Part shown: in pieces, positions 27,146-37,557 of the stretch
Position numbering within the stretch: the first letter of the stretch is position 1
Layout: each line of letters opens with the position of its first letter
Origin: Synechococcus sp. MU1643
GTDB lineage: Bacteria; Cyanobacteriota; Cyanobacteriia; PCC-6307; Cyanobiaceae
Reading direction: 5' to 3'
Assembly (NCBI RefSeq): GCF_020514095.1
Contig: NZ_VTKY01000003.1
Location: 1 to 64,000, forward strand
DNA: 64,000 nt
Made by a program: the position numbers and the translations under genes
The notes under the pieces: generated by a model
What the model saw: only the letters and a program-made list of their open reading frames with translations
What the model was told of the DNA's origin: nothing
The model's database searches: none

Positions 27146-28303
27146 ATGGTGGATCCGCTCATCCTGCTTCTTTTTGTGGTTTCCGGTGCAGCTGCCGGCT
27201 GGATGGGGATTCACTTGCTGCCCGATGGGCTGGTGAGTGCAAACACCAATGCTGAACAGTTACGTCTCCAGCTCAGCGGAGCTGGCGGTGGCGTTGGCTT
27301 GATCGCAGGCCTGGTGTTCAAAAAGCTGCGGGTGCGCCTAATGCAACAGGTGCGCACCATGCCCACCGATCTACTGGTGAGCCGCGCTGTCGGCCTGATC
27401 CTGGGACTGCTGGTGGCCAACCTGCTGCTGCTGCCCGTTCTGCTGCTGCCCTTCTCCGGGGGAATTGTTCTGCTCAAACCCCTTCTGGCGGTTGTGAGCA
27501 ACGTCTTTTTCGGAATTCTGGGAAGCAACCTGGCAGAAGTTCACGGCCGTACGCTGCTGCGCCTGTTCAATCCCGCCAGCACTGAAGCGCTGCTGGTGGC
27601 CGATGGGGTGCTGACCCCCGCCACAGCCAAGATTTTGGACACCAGCGTGATCATCGATGGCCGGATCCGCGGCATGCTCGCCTGCGGCTTGCTGGAAGGG
27701 CAGGTGATCGTTGCCGAATCGGTGATCGATGAGATGCAACAGCTGTCGGACTCCACCAACATCGAAAAGCGAGCAAAGGGCCGACGTGGCCTGAAGCTGC
27801 TGAAGGATCTGCGGGAAACCTACGGGCGGCGGTTGGTGATCAACAGCACGCGTTACGACGGCAAGGGAACGGACGACCGACTGCTGCAGCTTGCATCTGA
27901 CACCTGTGGCACGCTTGTGACCGCAGACTTCAACCTGGCGCAGGTGGCTCAGGTCAAAGACCTGAAGGTGATGAATCTGAGTGAGCTGGTGATCGCGTTG
28001 CGGCCTGAAGTGCAACCCGGCGACGAGCTCAAACTCAAGATCGTGCGTGAAGGCAAGGAGGAAAGCCAGGGGGTCGGCTACCTCGACGACGGAACGATGG
28101 TGGTGGTCAACGAGGCGAAATCGCTGATCGGCCAACGCAAACCTGTAGTGGTGACCGGTGCCCTGCAAACCCCAACCGGGCGCATGGTGTTTGCACGGTT
28201 GGACGAGAAGGATGCATCAATCGACACCAAGCCTGCAACGAAATCGAAAAGTCAGGGAAAACCGGCCAAAACCAGCAACCGCAAGCCCGCTGACCCCGGC
28301 TAG
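27146..28303 (+). CDS. PIN/TRAM domain membrane protein
   Basis: The N-terminal third (residues about 1-130) holds four hydrophobic helices. A PIN-like nuclease domain follows with acidic residues in ILDTSVIIDGRI, SVIDEMQQLSDS, GTDDRLL and LVTADFNLAQVA, then a TRAM domain (GDELKLKIVREGKEESQGVGYLDDGTMVVVNEA). This YacL-type layout is common in cyanobacteria and plant chloroplasts. RNA binding or cleavage is likely, with unknown target. The tail is lysine-rich. clpR follows 15 bases later. Confidence 0.88.
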   Translation: MVDPLILLLFVVSGAAAGWMGIHLLPDGLVSANTNAEQLRLQLSGAGGGVGLIAGLVFKKLRVRLMQQVRTMPTDLLVSRAVGLILGLLVANLLLLPVLLLPFSGGIVLLKPLLAVVSNVFFGILGSNLAEVHGRTLLRLFNPASTEALLVADGVLTPATAKILDTSVIIDGRIRGMLACGLLEGQVIVAESVIDEMQQLSDSTNIEKRAKGRRGLKLLKDLRETYGRRLVINSTRYDGKGTDDRLLQLASDTCGTLVTADFNLAQVAQVKDLKVMNLSELVIALRPEVQPGDELKLKIVREGKEESQGVGYLDDGTMVVVNEAKSLIGQRKPVVVTGALQTPTGRMVFARLDEKDASIDTKPATKSKSQGKPAKTSNRKPADPG

Positions 28304-28318
28304 GCTCGCCCCACCGCG

Positions 28319-28996
28319 ATGGTGGAGATGACAACTTCGGCCCCGTACTACGGCGACAGCGCCGTGATGCGCACACCACCTCCCGACCTTCCCTCACTCC
28401 TGCTTAAGGAGCGGATCGTCTATCTGGGCTTGCCCTTGTTCTCTGACGACGACGCCAAGCGTCAGATGGGCATCGACGTGACTGAGCTGATCATTGCTCA
28501 GCTGCTTTATCTGGAATTCGACAACCCAGAGAAGCCGATTTACTTCTACATCAACTCCACAGGCACGAGCTGGTACTCGGGTGAAGCGATCGGCTTCGAG
28601 ACCGAAGCCTTTGCCATCTGTGACACCCTCCGCTACGTGAAGCCCCCGGTGCACACCATCTGTATCGGCCAGGCTATGGGTACGGCCGCTGTGATCCTTT
28701 CCGCAGGAACGAAAGGTCAACGAGCCGCTCTCCCCAACTCCTCCATCGTTCTGCATCAGCCCCGCAGCGGTGCCCGCGGCCAGGCGACGGACATCCAAAT
28801 CCGGGCCAAAGAAGTGCTTCACAACAAGCAAGCGATGCTTGAAATCCTTTCCACCAACACAGGACGGTCTGTGGAAGAGCTGAGCAACGACTCCGACCGG
28901 ATGAGCTATTTGACTCCCCAGCAAGCCGTTGAGTACGGACTCATCGACCGCGTGCTCAGTAGCCGCAAAGACCTTCCTGGAAATCCCCCCGTCTGA
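28319..28996 (+). CDS. clpR: Clp protease inactive subunit ClpR
   Basis: This ClpP-family subunit lacks the catalytic serine: at the position where ClpP reads GLAASMGAF this protein reads GQAMGTAAV, with Gly for Ser. His (LHQP) is kept. ClpR pairs with an active ClpP in a mixed ring in cyanobacteria and chloroplasts, and the active partner gene lies 53 bases downstream. Start ATG 28319 or 28328 (MTTSAPYYGD). Confidence 0.93.
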   Translation: MVEMTTSAPYYGDSAVMRTPPPDLPSLLLKERIVYLGLPLFSDDDAKRQMGIDVTELIIAQLLYLEFDNPEKPIYFYINSTGTSWYSGEAIGFETEAFAICDTLRYVKPPVHTICIGQAMGTAAVILSAGTKGQRAALPNSSIVLHQPRSGARGQATDIQIRAKEVLHNKQAMLEILSTNTGRSVEELSNDSDRMSYLTPQQAVEYGLIDRVLSSRKDLPGNPPV

Positions 28997-29049
28997 TTGA
29001 CGGCATCAGATCCAACCCTCCTCCACTTCTTACATCCACGTTCTGAACC

Positions 29050-29652
29050 ATGCCGATCGGTACCCCCAGCGTTCCCTACCGCCTGCCAGGCAGCCAGATG
29101 GAGCGCTGGGTCGACATCTACACACGTCTCGGGGTGGAACGGATTCTCTTCCTCGGCTCTGAGGTCAATGACGGCATCGCCAACAGCTTGGTGGCCCAGA
29201 TGCTGTATCTCGACTCGGAAGACAGCACCAAGCCGATTTACCTGTACATCAACTCCCCTGGTGGCTCTGTCACGGCGGGCCTAGCGATCTACGACACTAT
29301 CCAGTACGTCAAAAGCGAGGTTGTCACCATCTGCGTTGGCCTCGCCGCATCCATGGGTGCCTTCCTTCTAGCCGCTGGCACCAAGGGGAAACGGGTTGCC
29401 TTGCCCCACAGCCGAATCATGATCCACCAGCCCCTCGGCGGCACCAGCCGTCGCCAGGCCAGTGATATCGAAATCGAGGCAAGGGAGATCCTGCGGATGA
29501 AAGAGATGCTCAACCGCTCCCTGTCGGACATGAGTGGCCAGAGCTTCGAGAAGATAGAGAAGGACACCGACAGGGACTACTTCCTCAGTGCCGAAGAAGC
29601 CAAGGAATACGGCTTGATCGACCGCGTCATCTCCCATCCGAACGAGGCCTGA
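29050..29652 (+). CDS. clpP: ATP-dependent Clp protease proteolytic subunit (ClpP3 type)
   Basis: This serine peptidase has the full triad: Ser in [11 protein letters not shown], His in MIHQPLGG, and Asp in the C-terminal handle. The 200-residue length is normal. Adjacent clpR implies a ClpP3-ClpR mixed core that works with ClpC, as known in Synechococcus. The two genes are co-directional and probably one transcript. Confidence 0.95.
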   Translation: MPIGTPSVPYRLPGSQMERWVDIYTRLGVERILFLGSEVNDGIANSLVAQMLYLDSEDSTKPIYLYINSPGGSVTAGLAIYDTIQYVKSEVVTICVGLAASMGAFLLAAGTKGKRVALPHSRIMIHQPLGGTSRRQASDIEIEAREILRMKEMLNRSLSDMSGQSFEKIEKDTDRDYFLSAEEAKEYGLIDRVISHPNEA

Positions 29653-29678
29653 ACCGAACGGGGCAGGCCACTGCGTAA

Positions 29679-30710
<1,032 letters not shown>

Positions 30711-30764
30711 TCCACCGCAAGCGCGGAACAGCCGGTGGGATCAAACACCATCACTCACCGCACC

Positions 30765-30804
30765 CCCCGCTCTGTTACACGATCGGTGCAGAGCGGGGCT
30801 TTTT
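30765..30804 (+). terminator. Intrinsic terminator after ilvC
   Basis: CCCCGCTCTG and CAGAGCGGGG form a perfect 10-bp stem with a 14-base loop, followed by C and five T. It lies 55 bases past the ilvC stop and 26 bases before the cobD/cbiB ATG. Confidence 0.92.
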
Positions 30805-30829
30805 GTTGGTTCCTAGCAACACACCTCCC

Positions 30830-31849
30830 ATGACCTCAGAAACGGTGGGAGGCCTGCTGGTGCTTGGGGCAGCACTGCTGGATCAGTTGATTGGTGACCC
30901 GCGCCGGATGCTCCACCCAGTGGTGGTGATGGGGTGGAGCATCCGCCAGTTGCGCCATTGGGTCGAGCCATGGACGGGAGACCATCCGATGAAGCTGCGG
31001 ATTGGGGGAGGCCTGATCACCCTGATCCTGGTGCTTGGCAGCGCCCTGACGGGCTGGTGTCTGGAGCGGCTGCTGTGGCTTCCCTCCCCATGGCATTGGA
31101 GTGCCATCCCCGTGATGGCACTGAGCCTCGCCAGCACCCTGGCGGCCCGCAGCCTGAGGGACAGCGTGCTGGCGGTGATAGATGATTTGCCATCAGCGGC
31201 GGGAGGAAACCTCGAGTCGGCCCGCAGGAACTTGAGCTGGATCGTCGGACGAGACGTTCAGAGCTTGGATCGAGAGGGACTGCTCAGGGCCGCAGCCGAA
31301 ACAGCTTCGGAAAATGCTGTGGATGGCGTGTTCGCACCTCTGTTCTGGATGGGGATCGGTGCGCTGCTCTGGATGGTCATGCCCTCTGGACCTGGCCCAC
31401 TGGCCCTGGCCTGGGGCTTCAAGGCAAGTAGCACGCTGGATTCCATGCTCGGGTACCGCACCGGTCGTCTGCGCTGGTTAGGAACAGCCGGCGCACGCCT
31501 CGATGATCTGCTCACCTGGCTGCCCTGTCGTCTGGTCATGCTGACGCTGCCTTTGGTCTGCCCTCCCTGGACGCAGTGGGCGCTACGTGTGCAAGCTGCA
31601 GAACAAGATGGGGCTGCAGATCCATCACCCAATGCAGGGCGTTCGGAAGCGATCTACGCACACTGCATCGGGATCCAACTCGGCGGCGAAAACAAGTATG
31701 GAGAGCGCTTGGTTCAGAAACCGGTGCTTGGGGCTGGCCAACCAACCGCAAACGTGGCTTCGGTCAGAGCTATTCTGAAGGCATCAAGCCGGCTGGAGAT
31801 CGTCTGGCTGAGTGCTCTTTGGATCATCCAGTGGGGAATCACCCGTTGA
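30830..31849 (+). CDS. cobD: Adenosylcobinamide-phosphate synthase CobD/CbiB
   Basis: This integral membrane enzyme joins cobyric acid to aminopropanol phosphate (or aminopropanol) in cobamide synthesis. Family motifs are DQLIGDPRRMLHPVVVMG, RNLSWIVGRD, AAAETASENAVDGVFAPLFW, SMLGYRTGRLRWLGTAGARLDD and LGGENKYGERL. ATG 30830 was chosen over an upstream in-frame GTT/TTG region overlapping the terminator. It has about 339 residues. cobQ of the same pathway occurs at about 58.3 kb. Confidence 0.93.
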   Translation: MTSETVGGLLVLGAALLDQLIGDPRRMLHPVVVMGWSIRQLRHWVEPWTGDHPMKLRIGGGLITLILVLGSALTGWCLERLLWLPSPWHWSAIPVMALSLASTLAARSLRDSVLAVIDDLPSAAGGNLESARRNLSWIVGRDVQSLDREGLLRAAAETASENAVDGVFAPLFWMGIGALLWMVMPSGPGPLALAWGFKASSTLDSMLGYRTGRLRWLGTAGARLDDLLTWLPCRLVMLTLPLVCPPWTQWALRVQAAEQDGAADPSPNAGRSEAIYAHCIGIQLGGENKYGERLVQKPVLGAGQPTANVASVRAILKASSRLEIVWLSALWIIQWGITR

Positions 31850-31856
31850 ATACGAA

Positions 31857-32681
31857 TCAGTAGGCTCCCCGGTCCATCGGGAGGAGCAATACACCAAACG
31901 TGCGGAGGATGATCGCAAAATCCAAACCGAACGAACGACCACGGGCGTAGGCGAGGTCTAGCTTGACGCGTTTTTTGTAGCTCAAGTTGTTCCTGCCACT
32001 CACTTGCCAAAGTCCGGTCAAACCGGGGCGCACTGAAGCAACTTCGTCCATGTAAGGGCCGTAGCGAACGAGTTCTTTGTCAACGATCGGGCGTGGACCG
32101 ACAACACTCATCTCCCCGCGGAGGACGTTTAGGAACTGCGGCAGTTCATCAAGGCTCGAGCGGCGGAGGAAACGGCCAACAGGAGTGATCCGAGGATCAC
32201 GCTTGAGCTTGAAGTCACGCTCAAACTCAGTGCGCAGCGAGGGATCGGCTTCAAGCACACGCGCCAGAACGGCATCAGCATCGGCCCGCATGGTTCGGAA
32301 CTTGATGCAGCCAAAACGTTGATAGCTCCGGCCCACCCGACGCTGGACGTAGAACACAGGTCCCGGCGAACTGAGCTTCACCAATCCCGCCAGAAGCAAA
32401 AGCACCGGTGAACCGATGCTGAGTACGACGAGAGAAAAAACAATATCTCCTGTTCGCTTGAAGACACGACCCCAACGGTTCTGATGGCGAATCAGCGTGC
32501 CGGTCGATAGAACCGAGGGCGGGGCTGAGATCAGCGCAAGGTGTGGCTTGTACTTGCCACGGCGAGCTGCACGCCCTGCGGTCTGAATCAAGGATGGCCG
32601 AGAGGCCGAGGTCAAAGGCTCAACCTGGGACTCATCACACTCAACGTCACAGGCGGAGCCCTGGCATCTCCGCAGGGTCAC
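31857..32681 (-). CDS. Polyprenyl-phosphate sugar-1-phosphate transferase (exopolysaccharide initiation)
   Basis: A bacterial sugar transferase (WcaJ/CpsE C-terminal type). One transmembrane helix (VFSLVVLSIGSPVLLLLAGLV) precedes the catalytic domain with KFRTMRADADAVL, RRSSLDELPQFLNVLRGEMS, VGPRPI and RPGLTGLWQVSGRNN. It transfers a sugar phosphate to undecaprenyl phosphate to begin a repeat unit. The start is uncertain; GTG 32681 overlaps the upstream glycosyltransferase by 35 bases, and only 274 residues remain, shorter than full WcaJ-type proteins with N-terminal membrane helices. Confidence 0.85.
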   Translation of the reverse strand: MTLRRCQGSACDVECDESQVEPLTSASRPSLIQTAGRAARRGKYKPHLALISAPPSVLSTGTLIRHQNRWGRVFKRTGDIVFSLVVLSIGSPVLLLLAGLVKLSSPGPVFYVQRRVGRSYQRFGCIKFRTMRADADAVLARVLEADPSLRTEFERDFKLKRDPRITPVGRFLRRSSLDELPQFLNVLRGEMSVVGPRPIVDKELVRYGPYMDEVASVRPGLTGLWQVSGRNNLSYKKRVKLDLAYARGRSFGLDFAIILRTFGVLLLPMDRGAY

Positions 32682-33876
32682 TCGCTGCAACGGCACAGCC
32701 CTGTTGATGAGTGCTCCAGGCCGTACGCAGAGCCGATTCAAAGCGCGCCGCGAAAGCTTCAGGCCGAAAGCGCTCGGCCCACGCACGGATGGATTCCGAA
32801 TCCAGAGAACGCCAAATCCGTTCTTGTTCAAACCACTCCACGGCCTGCACCAGCGATTCGACGTTCTGGTCCGGGAACAAAACCCCCGTGGGCTCCCGAA
32901 GCCCTGCGGACGCACAACGCACCGTGTCCAACAAACCGCCCCGCCCCAACCCAATCACCGGCGCTCCGGCCGCCATCGCTTCTACCGGAGCAATGCCGAA
33001 GTCCTCCAGGCCGGCATATACAAATGCCCGACAACGGGCCATCAGCTCTTCCACCTGCTGCTGGGATTGACGCCCGAGCAATGTGACGGTGGGACCGGCC
33101 AGAGCGTCCAATCGTGCCCTCTCAGGGCCATCGCCAACCACCAGCAGCGGAAGACCAAGACGGTTGAAGGCTTCAACCACAAGATCCACCCGCTTGTAAG
33201 GGACCAAACGGCATAGGCAGAGGTAGACGTCGTCACGATCTGCATTCCAGCGAAAGCGATCCACCTCCACAGGGGGATGGATCACACTGACCTCCCGCCC
33301 CCAGTACTTGCGGATTCGACGCGCCGTGAATCGGGAGTTGGCGATGAGGTGATCCACCCGCTGGGCACTGAGTTGGTCCCATTGCCGCAGGGCATACAGC
33401 TGCCAGCGAACCAAGGGGCCCAGACCACGCCGAGCCAGTGCGGAACGCTGAAGATAAGCGTGCATCTGGTCCCAGGCGTAACGGACCGGCGTGTGCACGT
33501 AACTGATGTGCAACTGATCTGGCGCAGTGAGTACACCCTTGGCCACCAGATGGCTGCTGCTGATCACCAACTCAGCGGCGCCAAGATCGATCTGTTCGAT
33601 CGCAAAGGGCAACAGCGGCAGGTACTGCTGAACATGGCTGTGCCCCCAGGGCAGGTGCTGAATCGGGCTGGTGAGCACAGAGCGACCATGCAACCAACTG
33701 CCCAACCGGCGGGATTCGGCATCGATCAGGGCGGCCAACTGCGGCTCACAGCCAAGGTTGCGCAGAAGGGAATCAACCTCTTGAACAACCCGTTCTGCAC
33801 CTCCAACGGAGCGAGGCGAGAACCACTCATGAACCAGAGCGATGCGCTGCGGGAGGTTGTCCGAAGCCGAGGGCAT
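32647..33876 (-). CDS. Glycosyltransferase, GT4 family
   Basis: A GT-B retaining glycosyltransferase of 409 residues. The N-terminal VHEWFSPRSVGGAERVV, central IANSRFTARRIRKYWGRE and VIHPPVEVDRF, and the C-terminal EDFGIAPVEAMAAGAPVIGLGRGG (E-x7-E nucleotide-sugar site) are diagnostic. With the downstream sugar transferase it forms a two-gene polysaccharide unit. The acceptor and donor are unknown; mannosyl or similar activity is common in relatives. Confidence 0.9.
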   Translation of the reverse strand: MPSASDNLPQRIALVHEWFSPRSVGGAERVVQEVDSLLRNLGCEPQLAALIDAESRRLGSWLHGRSVLTSPIQHLPWGHSHVQQYLPLLPFAIEQIDLGAAELVISSSHLVAKGVLTAPDQLHISYVHTPVRYAWDQMHAYLQRSALARRGLGPLVRWQLYALRQWDQLSAQRVDHLIANSRFTARRIRKYWGREVSVIHPPVEVDRFRWNADRDDVYLCLCRLVPYKRVDLVVEAFNRLGLPLLVVGDGPERARLDALAGPTVTLLGRQSQQQVEELMARCRAFVYAGLEDFGIAPVEAMAAGAPVIGLGRGGLLDTVRCASAGLREPTGVLFPDQNVESLVQAVEWFEQERIWRSLDSESIRAWAERFRPEAFAARFESALRTAWSTHQQGCAVAASDPAEMPGLRL

Positions 33877-33941
33877 CCCTCTGGAATAAAAGGAACACTA
33901 CGAAGTCTCTCAGCTCATTGCAGTGGCCGGACAAGATCACG

Positions 33942-34211
33942 ATGCTGGTGCACATGTCCAGCACAAACCTCACCATCAACATCCTCCTTGAAGAGGCGTT
34001 GAACGAACCGGACATCGGCACAACGAGTCGATTCCGTTGGCATGCCACGGCGGTGGGTATTGCTGCACTTTGGATTGATAGCGCTCCACCATCAACACCG
34101 CCCTTTGAGGACGCACTCAAAGAAGGGCTCCATGTGGGACTCGACCTCAGCCGAGAGGAACGGGAGTTCCATCAAGTGGAGCAAGGACTGGTGCTGTTGT
34201 TCCACTCCTGA
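33942..34211 (+). CDS. Hypothetical protein, 89 aa
   Basis: This ORF starts with ATG (MLVHMSSTNLTINILLEEAL) and has an acidic tail (DLSREEREFHQVEQGLVLLF). It opposes the glycosyltransferase upstream region. No domain is recognised and no ribosome-binding site is obvious, so it may be non-coding. The sequence around it is lower in GC than the flanking genes. Confidence 0.4.
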   Translation: MLVHMSSTNLTINILLEEALNEPDIGTTSRFRWHATAVGIAALWIDSAPPSTPPFEDALKEGLHVGLDLSREEREFHQVEQGLVLLFHS

Positions 34212-34336
34212 GGGGATCAAGAGAGGTTGCTAAAAAAATTTGGCGGGAAGCCACGCCATTGCGCTCTAACAACGCACATTCAAATCAAACATCTCCGGCA
34301 TGCAAGATTGCAGCTGGCGACGGGACAAAGGACAAA

Positions 34337-34843
34337 ATGAGGAGGAGCAGCAAGGGCAGACAGGCTCGCCCTGTGATTGTGATTGCAGGTGCATCAGGCT
34401 CAGGTAAGACGCATTTGATCAAAAAACTGAGCCAGCCACCTCACAATGCGTTCACCTTGAATGTACTGGAGCAACTGGGCTGTGATCCGAATCAACGCCT
34501 GAAACGATCAACCGTTGAACGAATAAAGAGACTGATGGATCCAGCCAACTTCAAAAAACGAAAAACACGGAAGTTGTAACACTGCGTGCTGCTTCATATC
34601 GATCTGACGAGCATCAATCACAACACCAATCCGAAGATGTTGCGGCAGATTTCAAAGCGAACCAAGCGGCTCGATGTGATCACCCATTACACCTCACCGA
34701 AAGAATGGAGACAACGCATTTTAGATCGACCCCACACCGAGGATGAACCATCAATGAGAGCAGCACTGATTGCACTTTCAGCAAAAGCCAGCATAAAATT
34801 CTCAATTTTTTTGTATCAAAGGGAATACAAAAATGGTTATTAA
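34337..34843 (+). pseudogene. P-loop NTPase-like gene split by an in-frame stop codon
   Basis: The first part (MRRSSKGRQARPVIVIAGASGSGKTHLIKKL) carries a Walker A motif, GASGSGKT. The frame stops at TAA 34577-34579 and continues in the same frame (HIDLTSINHNTNPK, VITHYTSPKEWRQRILDR) to a stop at 34843. Read together the two halves give a single protein of about 168 residues with the layout of a short P-loop kinase or glycan-associated NTPase. A single nonsense change would explain it; two separate genes is the alternative. Confidence 0.6.
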
Positions 34844-34984
34844 CAATGAAAAACTATGGCGCGCAAGGCTGCTGCACTGTCAAGATATTTGATCAGTCCT
34901 TTTTGAAATTGATACCTCCTTCTCAAGAAGTTCTGAGCAGGAGTGATTTCAATACCGCTCAATCGCTCGGCTTTCATTCAAAAA

Positions 34985-35071
34985 CGGAGAGGGTGGGATT
35001 CGAACCCACGAGGGTGTTACCCCTACACGATTTCGAGTCGTGCGCGATCAACCGGACTCTGCCACCTCTCC
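34985..35071 (-). tRNA. tRNA-Ser(CGA)
   Basis: A class II tRNA: acceptor GGAGAGG/CCTCTCC, discriminator G, anticodon stem CACGA/TCGTG with loop CTCGAAA (anticodon CGA), a long variable arm (TAGGGGTAACACCCTC) and T-loop TTCGAAT. CCA is not encoded; a short T-run follows its 3' end. Confidence 0.96.
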
Positions 35072-35138
35072 ACACGCCCGCAGGCGTAGGAGCACTTTAA
35101 AGGCCGATGAACCGCAAGCCAGACCTATGATGCAGAAG

Positions 35139-36193
35139 TCAAGGCCGCTGTGAAGCGGATGGCTTGAGGCCAAGCCATGTTCCGGTGATCACCTGTAGGG
35201 GTTCTGATCGCTGCTGCTCCTGCAGTGTCAACAAGGACTGGGGGCTGGGAAACAGCTGCCAGCGCTGACGTCCCACACGCAACAGCAGTGCTCCAGAGGG
35301 ATGCTGTAGGCGGAGCACTGCCAAGCCAGTACTCCGCAGCACCTGGCCGATGGCGATTGGGGCTCGGCCCTGCTGGGAAGCCTCGACGCGGTGGGCCAGC
35401 TCTTGCCAACAGGGGAGAACGTCTGTTGCTAAGGGATCCAGGATCATCGCCCAATGAAGACGGGCGTGGCCGTGCACGGCGACGAGCCTTTGTGCCATCT
35501 GGCAACTGCGCGCATCGCCATGGGTGCTCACCAGCGCAGCACGCCCACGGTGGCGAGCCAGCAACCAGTGGTAACCGAACCGCTCCACCGCCACCAGGTC
35601 ATCGCCGAGCTGCACAAGACCATGGACGAGCAGGGCGGTTGCCATGGGGAGCAGCGACCAGCGCCGACAGCAGCGCTCTGCTCCCAGCAACCAAGGCAAC
35701 AAGCCGAGCACCAGCAAGGCAACCACCCACGCCTCGGGACGTCCGGTGAGCAGTTGGGCGCCAGGCCAGTGGCTGATCCAGCTGGCCATGATCATCACCA
35801 TGCCCGCCAACTGATGGACGGGCCACAGCAGCATGGGCAGCACAGCCGGAGGCCCCACGAGGACCAACAGACCAACAGTGCCGAGAGCATGGCCAGCAGC
35901 GTGAGCGGTGGCGGCAGCACTGAGTTGAAAGCCGATCGACCGAGCCTAGGCGGGGGAGAGCAGCAGCACGATGATGAGCGTCAACACCAGCACCCCAACA
36001 GGACTGACCTGACTCACGAATTAGCAGCGCGATCGCAGCCATCAGCACCGCCCGCACCACCGATGGCTGGGCTCCGGCAAGGCAGACAAACAGCAGCAAC
36101 GCCATGGCCGCCAGGGGGAGCCGCAGCCCAGAGGGCCAACGGCGAGCCAGCATCAGCACACTGCCCAGCAGAACGACGTCGACGCAGAAATCA
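35139..36193 (-). pseudogene. ComEC/Rec2 DNA-uptake channel, decayed 3' remnant
   Basis: The frame entering from 36193 reads CLAGAQPSVVRAVLMAAIALL, a ComEC competence-domain signature. It then shifts to a second frame with GVLVLTLIIVLLLSPA, a TAG at 35946-35948, and ARSIGFQLSAAATA. Finally it runs open to 35139 through MLLWPVHQLAGMVMIMASWI and WPGAQLLTGRPE and a C-terminal metallo-lactamase-like domain. The N-terminal 300 or so residues and the first membrane helices are missing, since the remnant begins against the glyQ stop. ComEC normally imports single-stranded DNA, so the gene looks nonfunctional. Confidence 0.8.
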
Positions 36194-37084
36194 TTAGGCC
36201 GCTGTCTCGAGAGTTCCCCCCTTCAGCAACGGGAAACCAAGGGCCTCCCGTTCCGCCAACCAAGCCTCGGCCACCTTGCGGGCCAGGTTGCGGATACGGC
36301 AGATGGTGGCCGTGCGCTCCGTCACGGAAATCACGCCACGGGCCTCCAGCAGGTTGAAGGTGTGGCTGCACTTCAGAACGAAATCCAAGGCCGGTGCGGG
36401 CAGTTGCTTCTCGATCAGATCAGCAGCTTCCGCCTCGTAGATGGCGAACAACTGCTTGAGCCGCTCGGGATTGGAGGCCTCGAAGTTGAAGTGGCACTGC
36501 CCCTTTTCAAACGGCAGCCAGATCTCGCCGTAGCTGCGCTCGCTGTTCCAGCTGAGATCCCAAATGCTCTCCACGTCTTGCAGGTACATCGCCAGCCTCT
36601 CTAGGCCGTAGGTGATTTCAATCGAAACGGGCTTGCAATCGATGCCGCCGCATTGCTGGAAATAGGTGAACTGGGTTACCTCCATACCGTCGAGCCACAC
36701 TTCCCAGCCCACACCCCAGGCGCCCAGGGTCGGCGACTCCCAGTTGTCTTCAACAAAACGAATGTCGTGGTCAGCGGGCTTGATGCCCAGCGCCTCCAGT
36801 GACGCCAGATAGGTCTCCTGGATGCCGTCTGGGGATGGCTTGATCAGCACCTGGTATTGGAAGTAGTGCTGGGCGCGGTTGGGGTTATCGCCATAACGGC
36901 CGTCGGTGGGGCGACGGCAGGGTTCGGGATAGGCCACGGCCCAAGGCTCAGGCCCAATAGCCCGGAGCACCGTGTGGGGGCTCATGGTGCCAGCACCCTT
37001 CTCAGTGTCGTAGGGCTGCAGCAACAGACACCCCTGGTCCGCCCAGAACCGGTTGAGCGTGCTGATGATGTCCTGAAAATGCAC
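36194..37084 (-). CDS. glyQ: Glycyl-tRNA synthetase alpha subunit
   Basis: The class II synthetase alpha subunit of the bacterial alpha2beta2 enzyme. Motifs are [34 protein letters not shown] and the strongly conserved [12 protein letters not shown]. It charges tRNA-Gly together with GlyS, which is not in the window. Length 296 residues, ATG start. Confidence 0.96.
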   Translation of the reverse strand: MHFQDIISTLNRFWADQGCLLLQPYDTEKGAGTMSPHTVLRAIGPEPWAVAYPEPCRRPTDGRYGDNPNRAQHYFQYQVLIKPSPDGIQETYLASLEALGIKPADHDIRFVEDNWESPTLGAWGVGWEVWLDGMEVTQFTYFQQCGGIDCKPVSIEITYGLERLAMYLQDVESIWDLSWNSERSYGEIWLPFEKGQCHFNFEASNPERLKQLFAIYEAEAADLIEKQLPAPALDFVLKCSHTFNLLEARGVISVTERTATICRIRNLARKVAEAWLAEREALGFPLLKGGTLETAA

Positions 37085-37126
37085 TGGGCCGGGGCTAGCT
37101 GGGTTCCAATTCTGCCCAGTGGCCTG

Positions 37127-37477
37127 TCAGCCCTCCAAGGCCAGGCACCGGTGCAGGTGCGCAATGGCGTGATGGCGATGCGGATTGTTGCTGCTGGGAC
37201 CAATCATTCCGAGCCAGAAACTGCCATCCCCTTGAAAGACCAGGACGGGCTTTGCGCCTCCCTTGCCATGGCAATCAAGCAAGGACATGCAGAGCTTTTC
37301 AGCCACCTCCGGTCCCTTGGGGCGCTGGCGCAGGCGACGCAGCAAAGGATCCACCTGCGAGAAGGAGACAAAACAGGCGCGGTCCGAGTCGGTAATCAGG
37401 ATCAGACCATCCAGCCACTGCACTTCCTGAAGCAGCTCTTCGATGCGGGGCAGCAGCTTCGGCAGCGGAAACGCCAA
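37127..37477 (-). CDS. Conserved hypothetical protein, 116 aa
   Basis: The soluble, mixed alpha/beta protein has motifs LILITDSDRACFVSFSQVDP and KPVLVFQGDGSFWLGMIG. It resembles a cyanobacterial conserved protein of unknown function. It is on the same strand as glyQ with a 42-base gap. The C-terminus has a histidine cluster (NPHRHHAIAHLH), whose role is unknown. Confidence 0.7.
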   Translation of the reverse strand: MAFPLPKLLPRIEELLQEVQWLDGLILITDSDRACFVSFSQVDPLLRRLRQRPKGPEVAEKLCMSLLDCHGKGGAKPVLVFQGDGSFWLGMIGPSSNNPHRHHAIAHLHRCLALEG

Positions 37478-37557
37478 ACCGGAACCTCCCCCTTCATCTT
37501 CTCTTCAACTTTCCTAGATCAACGGCGGGGGGTGTCGCAAGCGACACAGGCAAAGAT

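Noticed and set aside
34846-35100. 84-codon plus-strand frame
   Set aside because: Mostly antisense to tRNA-Ser(CGA).
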